A program made the translations under genes and the position numbers. This document shows positions 12,868-21,071 of a stretch of DNA of 64,000 bases, piece by piece. The notes under the pieces are model-generated. The model saw only the letters and a list, made by a program, of their open reading frames with translations. It was not told the DNA's origin and made no database searches. The stretch lies in NCBI RefSeq assembly GCF_900113225.1, contig NZ_FOZE01000001.1:992001-1056000 (forward strand), in the 5' to 3' direction. Position 1 is the first letter of the stretch. Each line of letters starts with the position of its first letter. The DNA comes from Mitsuaria sp. PDC51 (GTDB lineage Bacteria; Pseudomonadota; Gammaproteobacteria; Burkholderiales; Burkholderiaceae_C).

Positions 12868-12892
12868 GTCGACACATCGCCATCGTGTCGAC
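12868..12892 (+). promoter_or_regulatory. Perfect 8-bp inverted repeat upstream of the TonB receptor gene
   Basis: GTCGACAC (12868-12875) and GTGTCGAC (12885-12892) form perfect arms around a 9-nt spacer. The second arm ends 19 nt before the TTG start of the receptor gene and just upstream of its GGGAG ribosome-binding site. Arms and spacing suit a dimeric repressor operator or an RNA hairpin that controls translation. It does not resemble a canonical Fur box. Confidence 0.45.
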
Positions 12893-12911
12893 ACGAATCT
12901 CGGGAGCCCCC

Positions 12912-15107
12912 TTGAAGACCCACGCCATCGCCAGGGCCTGTGCCCTTGTCTGCCTGACCGTCGCCCTGCCCGCGGTGTCCGCCTGGGCCCAGGAAGCGCC
13001 CCCGGGCATGGGCAACGAGCCGGCCGCGGGCCGCCGCCTGGATCGCGTCGAGATCACCGGCCGCGCCAACGATTCGGACCTGCGCCGCCGCGCGCCGGTG
13101 GCCAAGCAGGTCTACGGGCGCGAGGAGCTGGACCGCTACGGCGACACCAGCGTGGCCGACGTGCTCAAGCGGCTGCCCGGCGTCAACGTGGCCGACGGCG
13201 CCCCCCGCATGCGCGGGCTGGGCTCGGGCTACACGCTGATCCTGATCAACGGCGATCCGGCGCCCCCGGGCTTCAAGCTGGACCAGCTGGATCCGGCGCA
13301 GGTCGAGCGCATCGAGGTCACCAAGGGCCCCAGCGCCGACCAGAGCGCACAGGCCGTGGCCGGCGCGATCAACATCATCCTGAAGGAGGCGCCGCGCGTG
13401 TCGCAGCGCGACCTGCGCATCGGCGCCGGCTACAACATCAACCATCCGGTCCCCTCGGCCACCTTCACCTTCGGCGAGCGCTTCGGGCCGGTCTCGCTGT
13501 CGGTGCCGGTGTCCGCCTTCCAGTGGCTGCAGGAGATGCGTTCCTCGACCGAGCGCAACGGCACCGACCTGAACGACCAGCCGGTCGTCGCCGCGCAGCA
13601 CGGCAAGATGCGCAACTGGGGCCACGCCTTCAACTCCGCGCCGCGCGCGACCTGGAAGATCAGCGACGACGAGAGCGTGTCGCTGCAGGGCTTCGCGCAG
13701 AAGGGCTGGTGGAACAACTCGGTCCGCCTGGTGCCGGACGGCCAGTACAAGACACCGCGCCTGGATGACGACAGCGACAACCAGGGCGTCTGGCAGATGC
13801 TGCGCGCCAACCTGCAGTGGAACAACCGCTTCAGCGAGACGCAGAAGTGGGAGCTCAAGGCCGGCGTGCAGGATGCGAAGAACCACATCGAGAACCACAC
13901 GCTGAACGCGGCCGCGCCGGTGGACGCGCTGATCGACAGCCGCGACCGCAGCCTGACCCAGGCCGGCAAGTACAGCCAGATCCTGGGCGACGAGCACACG
14001 GTGACGCTGGGCTGGGACTTCGAGTTCCGCAAGCGCGACGAGATCCGCGACACCACCGTCGCCGGCGGCGAGCAGCTGCCCGCGCTCAACGGCGAGAACT
14101 TCGGCGCGCGCATCCGCCGCCAGGCCTTCTTCATCCAGGACGAGTGGGAGATCAACCCGCAGTGGTCGACCTACTTCGGCCTGCGCCATGAGCGCATCGT
14201 CACCACCAGCCGCGGCGTCGCCACCGATGCGCGCAACAGCTCCAGCGTGCTGTCGCCGCTGTGGCACCTGACCTACAAGCTGGACCCGAAGGCGCGCGAC
14301 ATGATCCGCGCCAGCCTGACGCGCAGCTACAAGGCGCCGGAGCTGACGCAGATGCTGGGCCGCTACACGCTGAACAGCAAGTTCCCCGACCCCGGCCAGG
14401 CCAACGACGAACTCAATCCCGACCGCGTCGGCAATCCGGGCCTCAAGCCGGAACTCGCCACCGGCCTGGACATCGCCTACGAGAAGTACCTGAGCGGCGG
14501 CAGTCTCTTCAGCGTCGGCCTGTTCCACCGCAACATCAGCCAGCTGATCCGCAACGTCGTGACGCTGGATCCGGCCAGCGCGCTGGTGCCGGTGCCGCGC
14601 TACGTGATCCGCCCGACCAACTTCTCCAGCGCCACCACCAGCGGCATCGAACTGGAGCTCAAGGGCCGCGCCGGCGAGCTGTTCCCGTCGCTGTTCGAGG
14701 CCAGGACGCCGCTGAACCTGCGCAGCTCGTTCAGTGTCTACCGCTCGCGGGTGAAGGCCGTGTCCGGGCCGGACAATCGCCTGGACCAGCAGCAGCCCTG
14801 GACCGCCAACCTGGGCTTCGACTACCGCTTCAGCGGCGTGCCGGTCACCACCGGCGCCAACCTGAACTACACGCCGGTCTACACGGTCCGCCAGACCGAC
14901 CGCCAGCAGGTCGAGTTCTCGCGCAACCGCGGCCTGGACGTCTTCGCCCAATGGATGGTCAACCCCAAGACCTCGGTCCGCTTCTCGGCCAATAATCTCT
15001 TCCCGCTCGACGCGCGGGCCGAGACCACGCTGGCCAATGGCGACTACTACGCCACCGGCCGCAGCCTCAAGCCCTGGTTCCAGCTCAACCTGGAAATGAA
15101 GCTCTGA
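12912..15107 (+). CDS. TonB-dependent outer-membrane receptor
   Basis: A precursor of 731 residues from a TTG start preceded by GGGAG. The signal peptide reads MKTHAIARACALVCL and ends at A-W-A-Q. A TonB-box-like segment (R-V-E-I-T-G) precedes the plug domain (about residues 50-160: DVLKRLPGVNV, then IEVTKGPSADQ). A 22-strand barrel with TonB_dep_Rec signatures follows. The last residue is Leu, not the usual aromatic. Such receptors import ferric siderophores, haem, vitamin B12 or sugars using ExbBD-TonB. No neighbouring gene betrays the ligand. The upstream region has a palindrome that may report on it. Confidence 0.9.
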   Translation: MKTHAIARACALVCLTVALPAVSAWAQEAPPGMGNEPAAGRRLDRVEITGRANDSDLRRRAPVAKQVYGREELDRYGDTSVADVLKRLPGVNVADGAPRMRGLGSGYTLILINGDPAPPGFKLDQLDPAQVERIEVTKGPSADQSAQAVAGAINIILKEAPRVSQRDLRIGAGYNINHPVPSATFTFGERFGPVSLSVPVSAFQWLQEMRSSTERNGTDLNDQPVVAAQHGKMRNWGHAFNSAPRATWKISDDESVSLQGFAQKGWWNNSVRLVPDGQYKTPRLDDDSDNQGVWQMLRANLQWNNRFSETQKWELKAGVQDAKNHIENHTLNAAAPVDALIDSRDRSLTQAGKYSQILGDEHTVTLGWDFEFRKRDEIRDTTVAGGEQLPALNGENFGARIRRQAFFIQDEWEINPQWSTYFGLRHERIVTTSRGVATDARNSSSVLSPLWHLTYKLDPKARDMIRASLTRSYKAPELTQMLGRYTLNSKFPDPGQANDELNPDRVGNPGLKPELATGLDIAYEKYLSGGSLFSVGLFHRNISQLIRNVVTLDPASALVPVPRYVIRPTNFSSATTSGIELELKGRAGELFPSLFEARTPLNLRSSFSVYRSRVKAVSGPDNRLDQQQPWTANLGFDYRFSGVPVTTGANLNYTPVYTVRQTDRQQVEFSRNRGLDVFAQWMVNPKTSVRFSANNLFPLDARAETTLANGDYYATGRSLKPWFQLNLEMKL

Positions 15108-15177
15108 ACCTGACGATCAGGCGAGGAGCGACCGGCCGCGTCGGGCGTCGTTGCCCCATGAAAGGACGAACCGCCCG

Positions 15178-16260
15178 ATGCAGGCCTTGCAGATCCTCGC
15201 CGGACCCCGTGCGCGCCAACGGCTGCGCGACCATGGCCTGCGCGCCGCCGACGTGCGCGCCGTGCCCGGCGCGGCCGGCGGCCCCAAGGGGCTGATCCTC
15301 AGCGCGCTCGACGCCCATCTGTTCGGGGAGTTCCTCCCGTCCGGCGGCCAGGAGGTGCACCTGCTGGGCGCCTCGATCGGCGCCTGGCGCATGGCCACCG
15401 CCTGCCTGAGCCGCGACGCCGCCGGTTGCCGCGCCGAGTTCGAACGCCTCGCCCACGACTACGCCCACCAGGACTACGAGTCCGAGCCCGGCAAGCGCCC
15501 GAGCGCCGCGACCGTCACCCGCGCCTTCTCGCAGAAGCTGGCCGAGATCTTCGGCGGGCGCGAGGCCGAGGTGCTCGCCCATCCCCAGTTCCGGCTGCAT
15601 GTGTTCACCTCGCGCGGGAAACATGTGCTCGGGCGGGAAGGGCGGCTGCGCACGCCGCTGGGCTACCTCGGCGCCTTCGCGGCCAATGCGATGTCGCGCC
15701 GCGCGATGGGCGCCTGGCTGGAGCGGGTGGTGTTCTCCGACAAGCGCTCGCCGCTGCCGATGCCGCTCGCGGACTACCGCAGCCACCAGGTCGCGCTGGA
15801 CGCCGGCAACCTCAAGCCCAGCCTGCTGGCGAGCTGCTCCATCCCGTTCTGGCTGCAGGCCGTGCACGACATCGAAGGCGCGCCCGCCGGCGCCTACTGG
15901 GACGGCGGCATCACCGACTACCACCTGCACCTGAACTACGCGGCGATGGTGGGCGACGGCATCGCGCTCTATCCGCATTTCCAGTCGAGCGTGATTCCCG
16001 GATGGCTGGACAAGGCGCTCAAGCACCGGCACCGCACCAGCGCCTTCCTCGACAACGTCGTGCTGCTGACGCCCAACCCCGAGTGGGTGAAGACGCTGCC
16101 CAATGGCAAGCTGCCCGACCGCAACGACTTCCAGCGCTACCTGAACGACGTGCCGGGCCGCGCCCGCGACTGGCTGCGCGCGGTGCGCGAGGGCGAGCGC
16201 CTGCGCGACGAATTCCAGGAGGCCTGCAGCCGCCCGTCGCTCGACATCCAGGCGCTCTGA
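15178..16260 (+). CDS. Patatin-like phospholipase/acyl hydrolase
   Basis: Encodes 360 residues. The patatin elements are present: a glycine-rich oxyanion loop (G-A-A-G-G-P-K-G, about residues 31-38), the nucleophile elbow G-A-S-I-G with Ser66, and the Asp of the catalytic dyad in W-D-G-G-I-T-D. No signal peptide or membrane helix was seen, so it is probably cytoplasmic. The ATG at 15178 was chosen over an in-frame TTG at 15151 because AAAGGA lies 11 nt upstream. The natural lipid substrate is unknown. The promoter of the thrS operon appears to lie within its last codons. Confidence 0.85.
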   Translation: MQALQILAGPRARQRLRDHGLRAADVRAVPGAAGGPKGLILSALDAHLFGEFLPSGGQEVHLLGASIGAWRMATACLSRDAAGCRAEFERLAHDYAHQDYESEPGKRPSAATVTRAFSQKLAEIFGGREAEVLAHPQFRLHVFTSRGKHVLGREGRLRTPLGYLGAFAANAMSRRAMGAWLERVVFSDKRSPLPMPLADYRSHQVALDAGNLKPSLLASCSIPFWLQAVHDIEGAPAGAYWDGGITDYHLHLNYAAMVGDGIALYPHFQSSVIPGWLDKALKHRHRTSAFLDNVVLLTPNPEWVKTLPNGKLPDRNDFQRYLNDVPGRARDWLRAVREGERLRDEFQEACSRPSLDIQAL

Positions 16261-16268
16261 GCTACACT
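16241..16268 (+). promoter_or_regulatory. Candidate promoter of the thrS-infC-rpmI-rplT operon
   Basis: TCGACA (16241-16246) and TACACT (16263-16268) are separated by 16 nt and match sigma-70 hexamers at 5/6 and 4/6 positions. The -35 lies inside the end of the patatin gene. It would start a transcript about 45 nt before the candidate thrS leader peptide. Confidence 0.5.
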
Positions 16269-16317
16269 GCCGCCTTCATTTCTTTTTCCAACAAGGACCG
16301 GGAAAGGCGAATCGGTT

Positions 16318-16356
16318 ATGACACCGCGGACTAGCACCTCCACTGCGAAGGTTTGA
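16318..16356 (+). CDS. Candidate threonine-rich leader peptide for thrS (12 aa)
   Basis: A 12-codon frame, [12 protein letters not shown], containing four threonine codons (ACA, ACT, ACC, ACT), the last three within five codons. AAAGG at 16303-16307 lies 10 nt upstream. The stop codon is directly followed by a G/C segment (16357-16366) containing GCCGCG, which can pair with CGCGGC in the 5' arm of the terminator at 16417-16425. That arrangement is what a transcription attenuator needs. Ribosome stalling at Thr codons would leave the segment free and favour antitermination; completion of the peptide would cover it and allow termination before thrS. This is inference from sequence layout. Confidence 0.6.
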   Translation: MTPRTSTSTAKV

Positions 16357-16416
16357 GCGGCCGCGGCTCGTCACGTCTTTTCCCCTGCTGTCCGGAAACA
16401 GTCAGCACCCCAGATC

Positions 16417-16449
16417 AAGCGCGGCAAGTGGCCGCGCTTTTTGTTTTCT
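16417..16449 (+). terminator. Attenuator-type intrinsic terminator before thrS
   Basis: Perfect 9-bp stem AAGCGCGGC / GCCGCGCTT with a 5-nt loop, followed by a T-rich tract (TTTGTTTTC). It ends 13 nt before the thrS ATG and follows the threonine-rich leader, so it should control read-through into thrS rather than end the preceding gene. Confidence 0.75.
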
Positions 16450-16462
16450 GGAGTACCCGAAC

Positions 16463-18388
16463 ATGTCCCAAATTTCCATCCAACTGCCCGACGGTTCGAA
16501 GCGCGAGTTCCCGCAGCCGGTGACCGTCGCCGAGGTGGCCGCCTCGATCGGCACGGGCCTGGCCAAGGCTGCGCTGGCCGGCCGCGTCGGCGCGGGCGAG
16601 AACGCCCGGCTCGTCGACACGAGCTTCCTCATCGACCAGGACACGCAGCTGGCCATCGTCACGGACAAGGATCCGGACGGGCTGGAGGTGATCCGCCACT
16701 CGACGGCCCACCTGCTGGCCTACGCGGTCAAGGAGCTGTTCCCCGACGCCCAGGTCACGATCGGCCCCGTCATCGAGCACGGCTTCTATTACGACTTCTC
16801 CTACAAGCGCCCCTTCACGCCCGAGGACCTCGCGGCGATCGAGGCCAAGATGGCCGAGCTCGCGAAGAAGGACGAGAAGGTGACGCGCTCGGTGCTGCCG
16901 CGCGACGAGGCGGTGCAGTACTTCAAAGGCATCGGCGAGGCCTACAAGGCCGAGATCATCGAGAGCATCCCGGCCGACCAGGACGTGTCGCTCTACGCCG
17001 AGGGCGGCTTCACCGACCTGTGCCGCGGCCCGCACGTCCCGTCCACCGGCAAGCTCAAGTTCTTCAAGCTGATGAAGGTGGCGGGCGCCTACTGGCGCGG
17101 CGACCACCGCAACGAGCAGCTCCAGCGCATCTACGGCACGGCCTGGGCGACGAAGGACGACCTGACCAACTACCTGCGCATGCTCGAGGAAGCCGAGAAG
17201 CGCGACCACCGCAAGCTCGGCAAGGAGCTGGAGCTGTTCCACATCGACGAGCACGCGCCGGGCGTGGTGTTTTGGCATCCCAAGGGCTGGACGGTGTGGC
17301 AGGAAGTCGAGCAGTACATGCGCCGCGTGTACCGCGACAACGGCTACCAGGAAGTCAAGGGCCCGCAACTGCTCGACAAGACGCTGTGGGAGGCCACGGG
17401 CCACTGGGACAAGTACCGCGACAACATGTTCACGACGGAATCGGAGAAGCGCGATTACGCGCTCAAGCCGATGAACTGTCCCGGTCACATCCTGATCTTC
17501 AAGCACGGCATCAAGAGCTACCGCGATCTGCCGCTGCGCTTCGGCGAGTTCGGCCAGTGCCATCGCAACGAGCCCACGGGCGGCCTGCACGGCATCATGC
17601 GCGTGCGCGGCTTCACGCAGGACGACGGCCACATCTTCTGCACGGAAGACCAGATCCTGGCCGAATGCGTGGCGTACACGGCACTGTTGCAGAAGGTCTA
17701 CAAGGACTTCGGTTTCGAGAACATCATCTACAAGGTCGCGACGCGCCCCGAGGCGCGCATCGGCTCCGATGAGGTCTGGGACAAGGCCGAGTTCGCGCTG
17801 ATGGAGTCGCTGCGCGCCTCCGGCGTGGAATTCATCATCGCCCCCGGCGATGGCGCCTTCTACGGTCCGAAGATCGAATACACGCTCAAGGACGCGATCG
17901 GCCGCCAGTGGCAGTGCGGCACGATGCAGGTCGACTTCTCGATGCCGGGCCGCCTGGGCGCCGAGTACGTCGGCGAGGACGGCGAGCGCCGCACGCCCGT
18001 GATGCTGCATCGCGCGATCGTCGGCAGCCTGGAGCGTTTCATCGGCATCCTGATCGAGCAGCACGCCGGCGCGCTGCCCGTCTGGCTGGCGCCGACGCAG
18101 GTGGTTGTCGCGAATATCACGGACGCCCAGGCGGATTACGTTTCAGACATTGTGAAATCGCTGCAAAAACAAGGGCTTAGGGTCCAGGCCGATTTGCGCA
18201 ATGAAAAGATCACGTATAAAATCCGCGAGCATTCGCTGCAAAAAGTCCCGTTCATCCTCGTCGTCGGCGACAAGGAAAAGGCGAACGGCGCGGTTGCAGT
18301 GCGCGCCCGAGGCAACCAGGATCTGGGCGTGATGTCGCTGGAGGACTTCGTCTCGAAGCTCTCGACGGCCATCGCGGACAAAGCCTGA
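16463..18388 (+). CDS. thrS: Threonyl-tRNA synthetase
   Basis: Encodes 641 residues, full length for a class II ThrRS. The order is: TGS domain (residues 1-60), editing domain (about 65-225, with H-S-T-A-H-L-L-A), catalytic core (about 245-535), and anticodon-binding domain (about 540-641). The zinc-binding cysteine is in M-N-C-P-G-H; motif 2 lies around [12 protein letters not shown]. It charges tRNA-Thr with threonine in the cytoplasm. It heads the conserved operon with infC, rpmI and rplT, and expression is probably set by the leader attenuator immediately upstream. Confidence 0.98.
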   Translation: MSQISIQLPDGSKREFPQPVTVAEVAASIGTGLAKAALAGRVGAGENARLVDTSFLIDQDTQLAIVTDKDPDGLEVIRHSTAHLLAYAVKELFPDAQVTIGPVIEHGFYYDFSYKRPFTPEDLAAIEAKMAELAKKDEKVTRSVLPRDEAVQYFKGIGEAYKAEIIESIPADQDVSLYAEGGFTDLCRGPHVPSTGKLKFFKLMKVAGAYWRGDHRNEQLQRIYGTAWATKDDLTNYLRMLEEAEKRDHRKLGKELELFHIDEHAPGVVFWHPKGWTVWQEVEQYMRRVYRDNGYQEVKGPQLLDKTLWEATGHWDKYRDNMFTTESEKRDYALKPMNCPGHILIFKHGIKSYRDLPLRFGEFGQCHRNEPTGGLHGIMRVRGFTQDDGHIFCTEDQILAECVAYTALLQKVYKDFGFENIIYKVATRPEARIGSDEVWDKAEFALMESLRASGVEFIIAPGDGAFYGPKIEYTLKDAIGRQWQCGTMQVDFSMPGRLGAEYVGEDGERRTPVMLHRAIVGSLERFIGILIEQHAGALPVWLAPTQVVVANITDAQADYVSDIVKSLQKQGLRVQADLRNEKITYKIREHSLQKVPFILVVGDKEKANGAVAVRARGNQDLGVMSLEDFVSKLSTAIADKA

Positions 18389-18455
18389 GTCGGGCGCTTT
18401 TTGCGTTTATTGATCTCTTCGGACCCTTGCCAAGGCCCGTTTAAAGGTAACCACC

Positions 18456-19004
18456 ATCGCTACTTTTGCTGACCGTCGTGCGATTCCGGAGCGCAAGCAC
18501 CGCCTGAACCGCGAAATCACCGCTTCCGAAGTCCGTCTGAATGGCCCGGAGAACGAGCCGATCGGCATCGTCTCGATCCAGGAAGCGCTCCGGATGGCCG
18601 GTGACCTGGACGTCGATCTGGTTGAGATTGCCGCGACAGCGGTCCCGCCGGTCTGCCGGTTGATGGACTACGGCAAGTTCAAGTACCAGGAGCAGAAGCG
18701 CGCGGCGGAAGCCAAGTCCAAGCAGAAGGTCATCGAGGTCAAGGAAGTCAAGTTCCGTCCGGGCACGGACGAAGGCGACTACCAGATCAAGATGCGCAAC
18801 CTGCGCCGCTTCATCGCGGAGGATGGCGACAAGGGCAAGGTCACGCTGCGCTACCGCGGCCGCGAGATCACCCACCAGGACATCGGCATGCGCATGCTGG
18901 AGCGCATCCGCGATGAACTGGCGGACGTGGCGGTGGTGGAGCACATGCCCAAGCTGGAAGGGCGCCAGATGATCATGGTGCTCGCGCCGAAGAAGCGCAG
19001 CTGA
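18456..19004 (+). CDS. infC: Translation initiation factor IF-3 with AUC start codon
   Basis: Encodes 182 residues. The N-domain ([15 protein letters not shown]) is complete only if translation starts at the ATC at 18456, which sits 8 nt after AAAGG; no ATG, GTG or TTG fits the family N-terminus. The first ATG (18594) would delete 46 conserved residues. Rare AUU/AUC/AUA starts in infC are known to serve autoregulation because IF-3 rejects non-canonical start codons. The C-domain contains KVKFRPG-like and G-R-E-I-T-H motifs. It binds the 30S subunit, blocks subunit joining and proofreads initiator tRNA. Spacing from thrS is 67 nt. Confidence 0.95.
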   Translation: MATFADRRAIPERKHRLNREITASEVRLNGPENEPIGIVSIQEALRMAGDLDVDLVEIAATAVPPVCRLMDYGKFKYQEQKRAAEAKSKQKVIEVKEVKFRPGTDEGDYQIKMRNLRRFIAEDGDKGKVTLRYRGREITHQDIGMRMLERIRDELADVAVVEHMPKLEGRQMIMVLAPKKRS

Positions 19005-19048
19005 TGCGCCGGGCCGGCCCGCGGGTCGGCCCTCGCCTCGCAAGGGGT

Positions 19049-19084
19049 GCAAACAGAACCGGGCTGCGGCCCGGTTCTGTTTGC
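19049..19084 (+). terminator. Perfect 15-bp hairpin between infC and rpmI
   Basis: GCAAACAGAACCGGG pairs perfectly with CCCGGTTCTGTTTGC around a 6-nt loop, 45 nt after the infC stop. The 3' arm is U-rich but no U-run follows the stem, so it is probably a partial terminator or an mRNA processing/regulatory structure within the operon. Confidence 0.55.
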
Positions 19085-19103
19085 AAGGCGTTGTTCTTGC
19101 AGA

Positions 19104-19156
19104 CCTGGCCTGTCGATCTGGTCGTCGACAGGCTCATTAGTCTCCTGCAGGCCAGG
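19104..19156 (+). promoter_or_regulatory. Mutually exclusive hairpins in the rpmI leader (candidate L20 operator)
   Basis: CCTGTCGA (19109-19116) pairs with TCGACAGG (19125-19132). Alternatively CCTGGCCTG (19104-19112) pairs with CAGGCCAGG (19148-19156). The two share 19109-19112, so they cannot form by simple nesting and may make a pseudoknot. In E. coli the rpmI-rplT mRNA is repressed by L20 binding to structured RNA in this same intergenic position. That analogy is the basis for the call; no L20 site was matched base by base. Confidence 0.45.
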
Positions 19157-19210
19157 CAAGTACTCCGGAACCCGGGGTCGCCTGCAGGGACGCACATAGA
19201 AGGAGCAGTC

Positions 19211-19414
19211 ATGCCCAAGATGAAGACCAAGAGCAGCGCGAAAAAGCGTTTTCGCGTTCGTCCGGGTGGCACCGTCAAGCGCGGTCAGGCGTTCAAGCGC
19301 CACATCCTGACCAAGAAGACCACGAAGAACAAGCGCCAGCTGCGTGGCGCCACGACCGTGCATGAGACCAACATGGGCCACATCGCCGCGATGCTGCCCA
19401 CCGCTGGTCTGTAA
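19211..19414 (+). CDS. rpmI: 50S ribosomal protein L35
   Basis: Encodes 67 residues starting [16 protein letters not shown], the standard L35 opening, with the basic K-K-x-x-K-R core and R-G-A-T near the end. An AGGAG ribosome-binding site precedes it. Translation is expected to be coupled to rplT, which starts 26 nt after its stop. Structured RNA upstream may mediate L20 autorepression. Confidence 0.98.
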   Translation: MPKMKTKSSAKKRFRVRPGGTVKRGQAFKRHILTKKTTKNKRQLRGATTVHETNMGHIAAMLPTAGL

Positions 19415-19440
19415 TCCAGCAGTAGACAAGGAGATACAAC

Positions 19441-19797
19441 ATGCCTCGCGTCAAACGTGGTGTCACCGCACGTGCTCGTCACAAGAAGGTCCTGGCCCTG
19501 GCCAAGGGCTTCCGTGGTCGTCGCAAGAACGTCTTCCGCATCGCCAAGCAGGCGGTGATGAAGGCGGGCCAGTACGCCTACCGTGACCGCCGTGCCAAGA
19601 AGCGCGTGTTCCGCCAGCTGTGGATTGCCCGTATCAACGCGGCAAGCCGTGGCCTGGGTCTGAGCTACAGCAAGTTCGTGGCCGGCCTGAAGAAGGCCCA
19701 GATCGACATCGACCGCAAGGTCCTGGCCGATCTCGCCGTCAACGATCCTGCTGGTTTCGCCAGCATCTTCGCCAAGGTGAAGGCCGCTCTGGCTTAA
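19441..19797 (+). CDS. rplT: 50S ribosomal protein L20
   Basis: Encodes 118 residues with the canonical [18 protein letters not shown] start and the Y-A-Y-R-D-R-R and R-I-N-A motifs. L20 is an early-assembly 23S rRNA binder and, in characterised bacteria, the autogenous repressor of the rpmI-rplT message. It follows rpmI with an AAGGAG site. Three consecutive hairpins follow its stop before pheS. Confidence 0.98.
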   Translation: MPRVKRGVTARARHKKVLALAKGFRGRRKNVFRIAKQAVMKAGQYAYRDRRAKKRVFRQLWIARINAASRGLGLSYSKFVAGLKKAQIDIDRKVLADLAVNDPAGFASIFAKVKAALA

Positions 19798-19861
19798 TTG
19801 CCAAGGTCCGTTGGCGGGTGCTCGCCCGTGGACGGACTGGCAACTCCGGCGTTGCCGGAGT
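19798..19861 (+). promoter_or_regulatory. Overlapping hairpins between rplT and pheS
   Basis: Directly after the rplT stop, TTGCC (19798-19802) can pair with GGCAA (19839-19843), with inner GTCCGT/ACGGAC pairing. GGCAAC (19839-19844) can instead pair with GTTGCC (19851-19856). ACTCCGGC (19843-19850) pairs with GCCGGAGT (19854-19861). The alternatives exclude each other and precede an intrinsic terminator, as in an attenuator, but no phenylalanine-rich leader peptide was found. Confidence 0.4.
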
Positions 19862-19871
19862 CGCCCTTTTC

Positions 19872-19904
19872 AAAGGCCGACACCCTGGTGTTCGGCCTTT
19901 TTTC
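19872..19904 (+). terminator. Intrinsic terminator between rplT and pheS
   Basis: AAAGGCCGA-CACC pairs with GGTGTTCGGCCTTT (one bulged base), followed by six T residues. It ends about 90 nt before the pheS ATG. It either ends the thrS-rplT operon or attenuates read-through into pheST. Confidence 0.8.
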
Positions 19905-19994
19905 ATTCCGGCGCGGTGGTGCGATGTTCGCCATTTCACCGTCGCGCCCTTCGATTTCCGCCAACGACGCCAGATGCCGCATCGGCGCCCCGCG

Positions 19995-21032
19995 ATGAAC
20001 GACCTCGATCAACTGCTGCAACAGGCCACCGGCGATTTCGCCGCCGCCACGACTCCCGCTGACCTGGAGAACGCCAAGGCCCGCTTCCTGGGCAAGACCG
20101 GCCAGGTCACCGAGCTGATGAAGGGCATGGCCGCGCTGTCCGTCGAGGAGAAGAAGACCCGCGGCGCGCAGATCAACCAGCTCAAGCAGGGCATCGAGGC
20201 CGCGCTGACCGCGCGTCGCCAGGCGCTGGCGGATGCCGAACTCGAGAAGCAGCTCAAGGCCGAGGCGCTGGACGTGACGCTGCCCGGTCGCCAGCGCGGC
20301 ACCGGCGGCCTGCACCCGATCACGCGGGCGATGGAGCGCATCGAGGCCATCTTCGGCTCGATGGGTTTCGACGTGGCGGACGGCCCGGAGATCGAGAACG
20401 ACTGGTTCAACTTCACCGCGCTGAACACGCCGGAAGACCATCCGGCCCGCTCGATGCATGACACCTTCTACATCGAAGGGGGTCACGTCTTGCGCACGCA
20501 CACCAGCCCGATGCAGATCCGCTACGCGGTGCAGCACGTCAAGAAGCATCGCGCGCTGATCGACGCTGGCCAGCCGATGCCCGAGATCCGCGTGATCGCG
20601 CCGGGCCGCACCTACCGCGTCGACAGCGACGCGACGCATTCGCCGATGTTCCACCAGGTCGAGGGCCTGTGGGTCGGCGAGAACATCAGCTTCAAGGACC
20701 TCAAGTCCGTCTACGTGAACTTCATGCAGCAGTTCTTCGAGACGACGGACATGGAGATCCGTTTCCGCCCCAGCTACTTCCCGTTCACCGAGCCCAGCGC
20801 CGAGATCGACATGATGTTCGGCTCCGGTCCGCTCAAGGGCCGCTGGCTGGAGGTGTCGGGCTCGGGCCAGGTGCACCCGCAGGTGATCCGCAACATGGGC
20901 CTCGATCCCGAGCGCTACATCGGCTTCGCCTTCGGCTCGGGCATCGACCGCCTGGCCATGCTGCGCTACGGCGTCAATGACCTGCGCCTGTTCTTCGACG
21001 GCGACCTGCGCTTCCTGTCGCAGTTCAAGTAA
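19995..21032 (+). CDS. pheS: Phenylalanyl-tRNA synthetase alpha subunit
   Basis: Encodes 345 residues. An N-terminal coiled-coil (about 1-85) that contacts tRNA is followed by the class II catalytic core with [35 protein letters not shown] and motif 3 [10 protein letters not shown]. It forms the alpha2-beta2 enzyme with PheT, whose gene follows 39 nt downstream. The ATG at 19995 gives the family start [11 protein letters not shown]; the frame stays open upstream but the added residues are not family-like. Confidence 0.98.
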   Translation: MNDLDQLLQQATGDFAAATTPADLENAKARFLGKTGQVTELMKGMAALSVEEKKTRGAQINQLKQGIEAALTARRQALADAELEKQLKAEALDVTLPGRQRGTGGLHPITRAMERIEAIFGSMGFDVADGPEIENDWFNFTALNTPEDHPARSMHDTFYIEGGHVLRTHTSPMQIRYAVQHVKKHRALIDAGQPMPEIRVIAPGRTYRVDSDATHSPMFHQVEGLWVGENISFKDLKSVYVNFMQQFFETTDMEIRFRPSYFPFTEPSAEIDMMFGSGPLKGRWLEVSGSGQVHPQVIRNMGLDPERYIGFAFGSGIDRLAMLRYGVNDLRLFFDGDLRFLSQFK

Positions 21033-21071
21033 GCACGGCTGTCAGTCGCCTAGAGAGCAAGAGAGAAACAC

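Noticed and set aside
19924-19998. Possible Phe leader peptide before pheS
   Set aside because: The frame beginning ATGTTCGCCATT has only one Phe codon and lies after the terminator, so it cannot attenuate.
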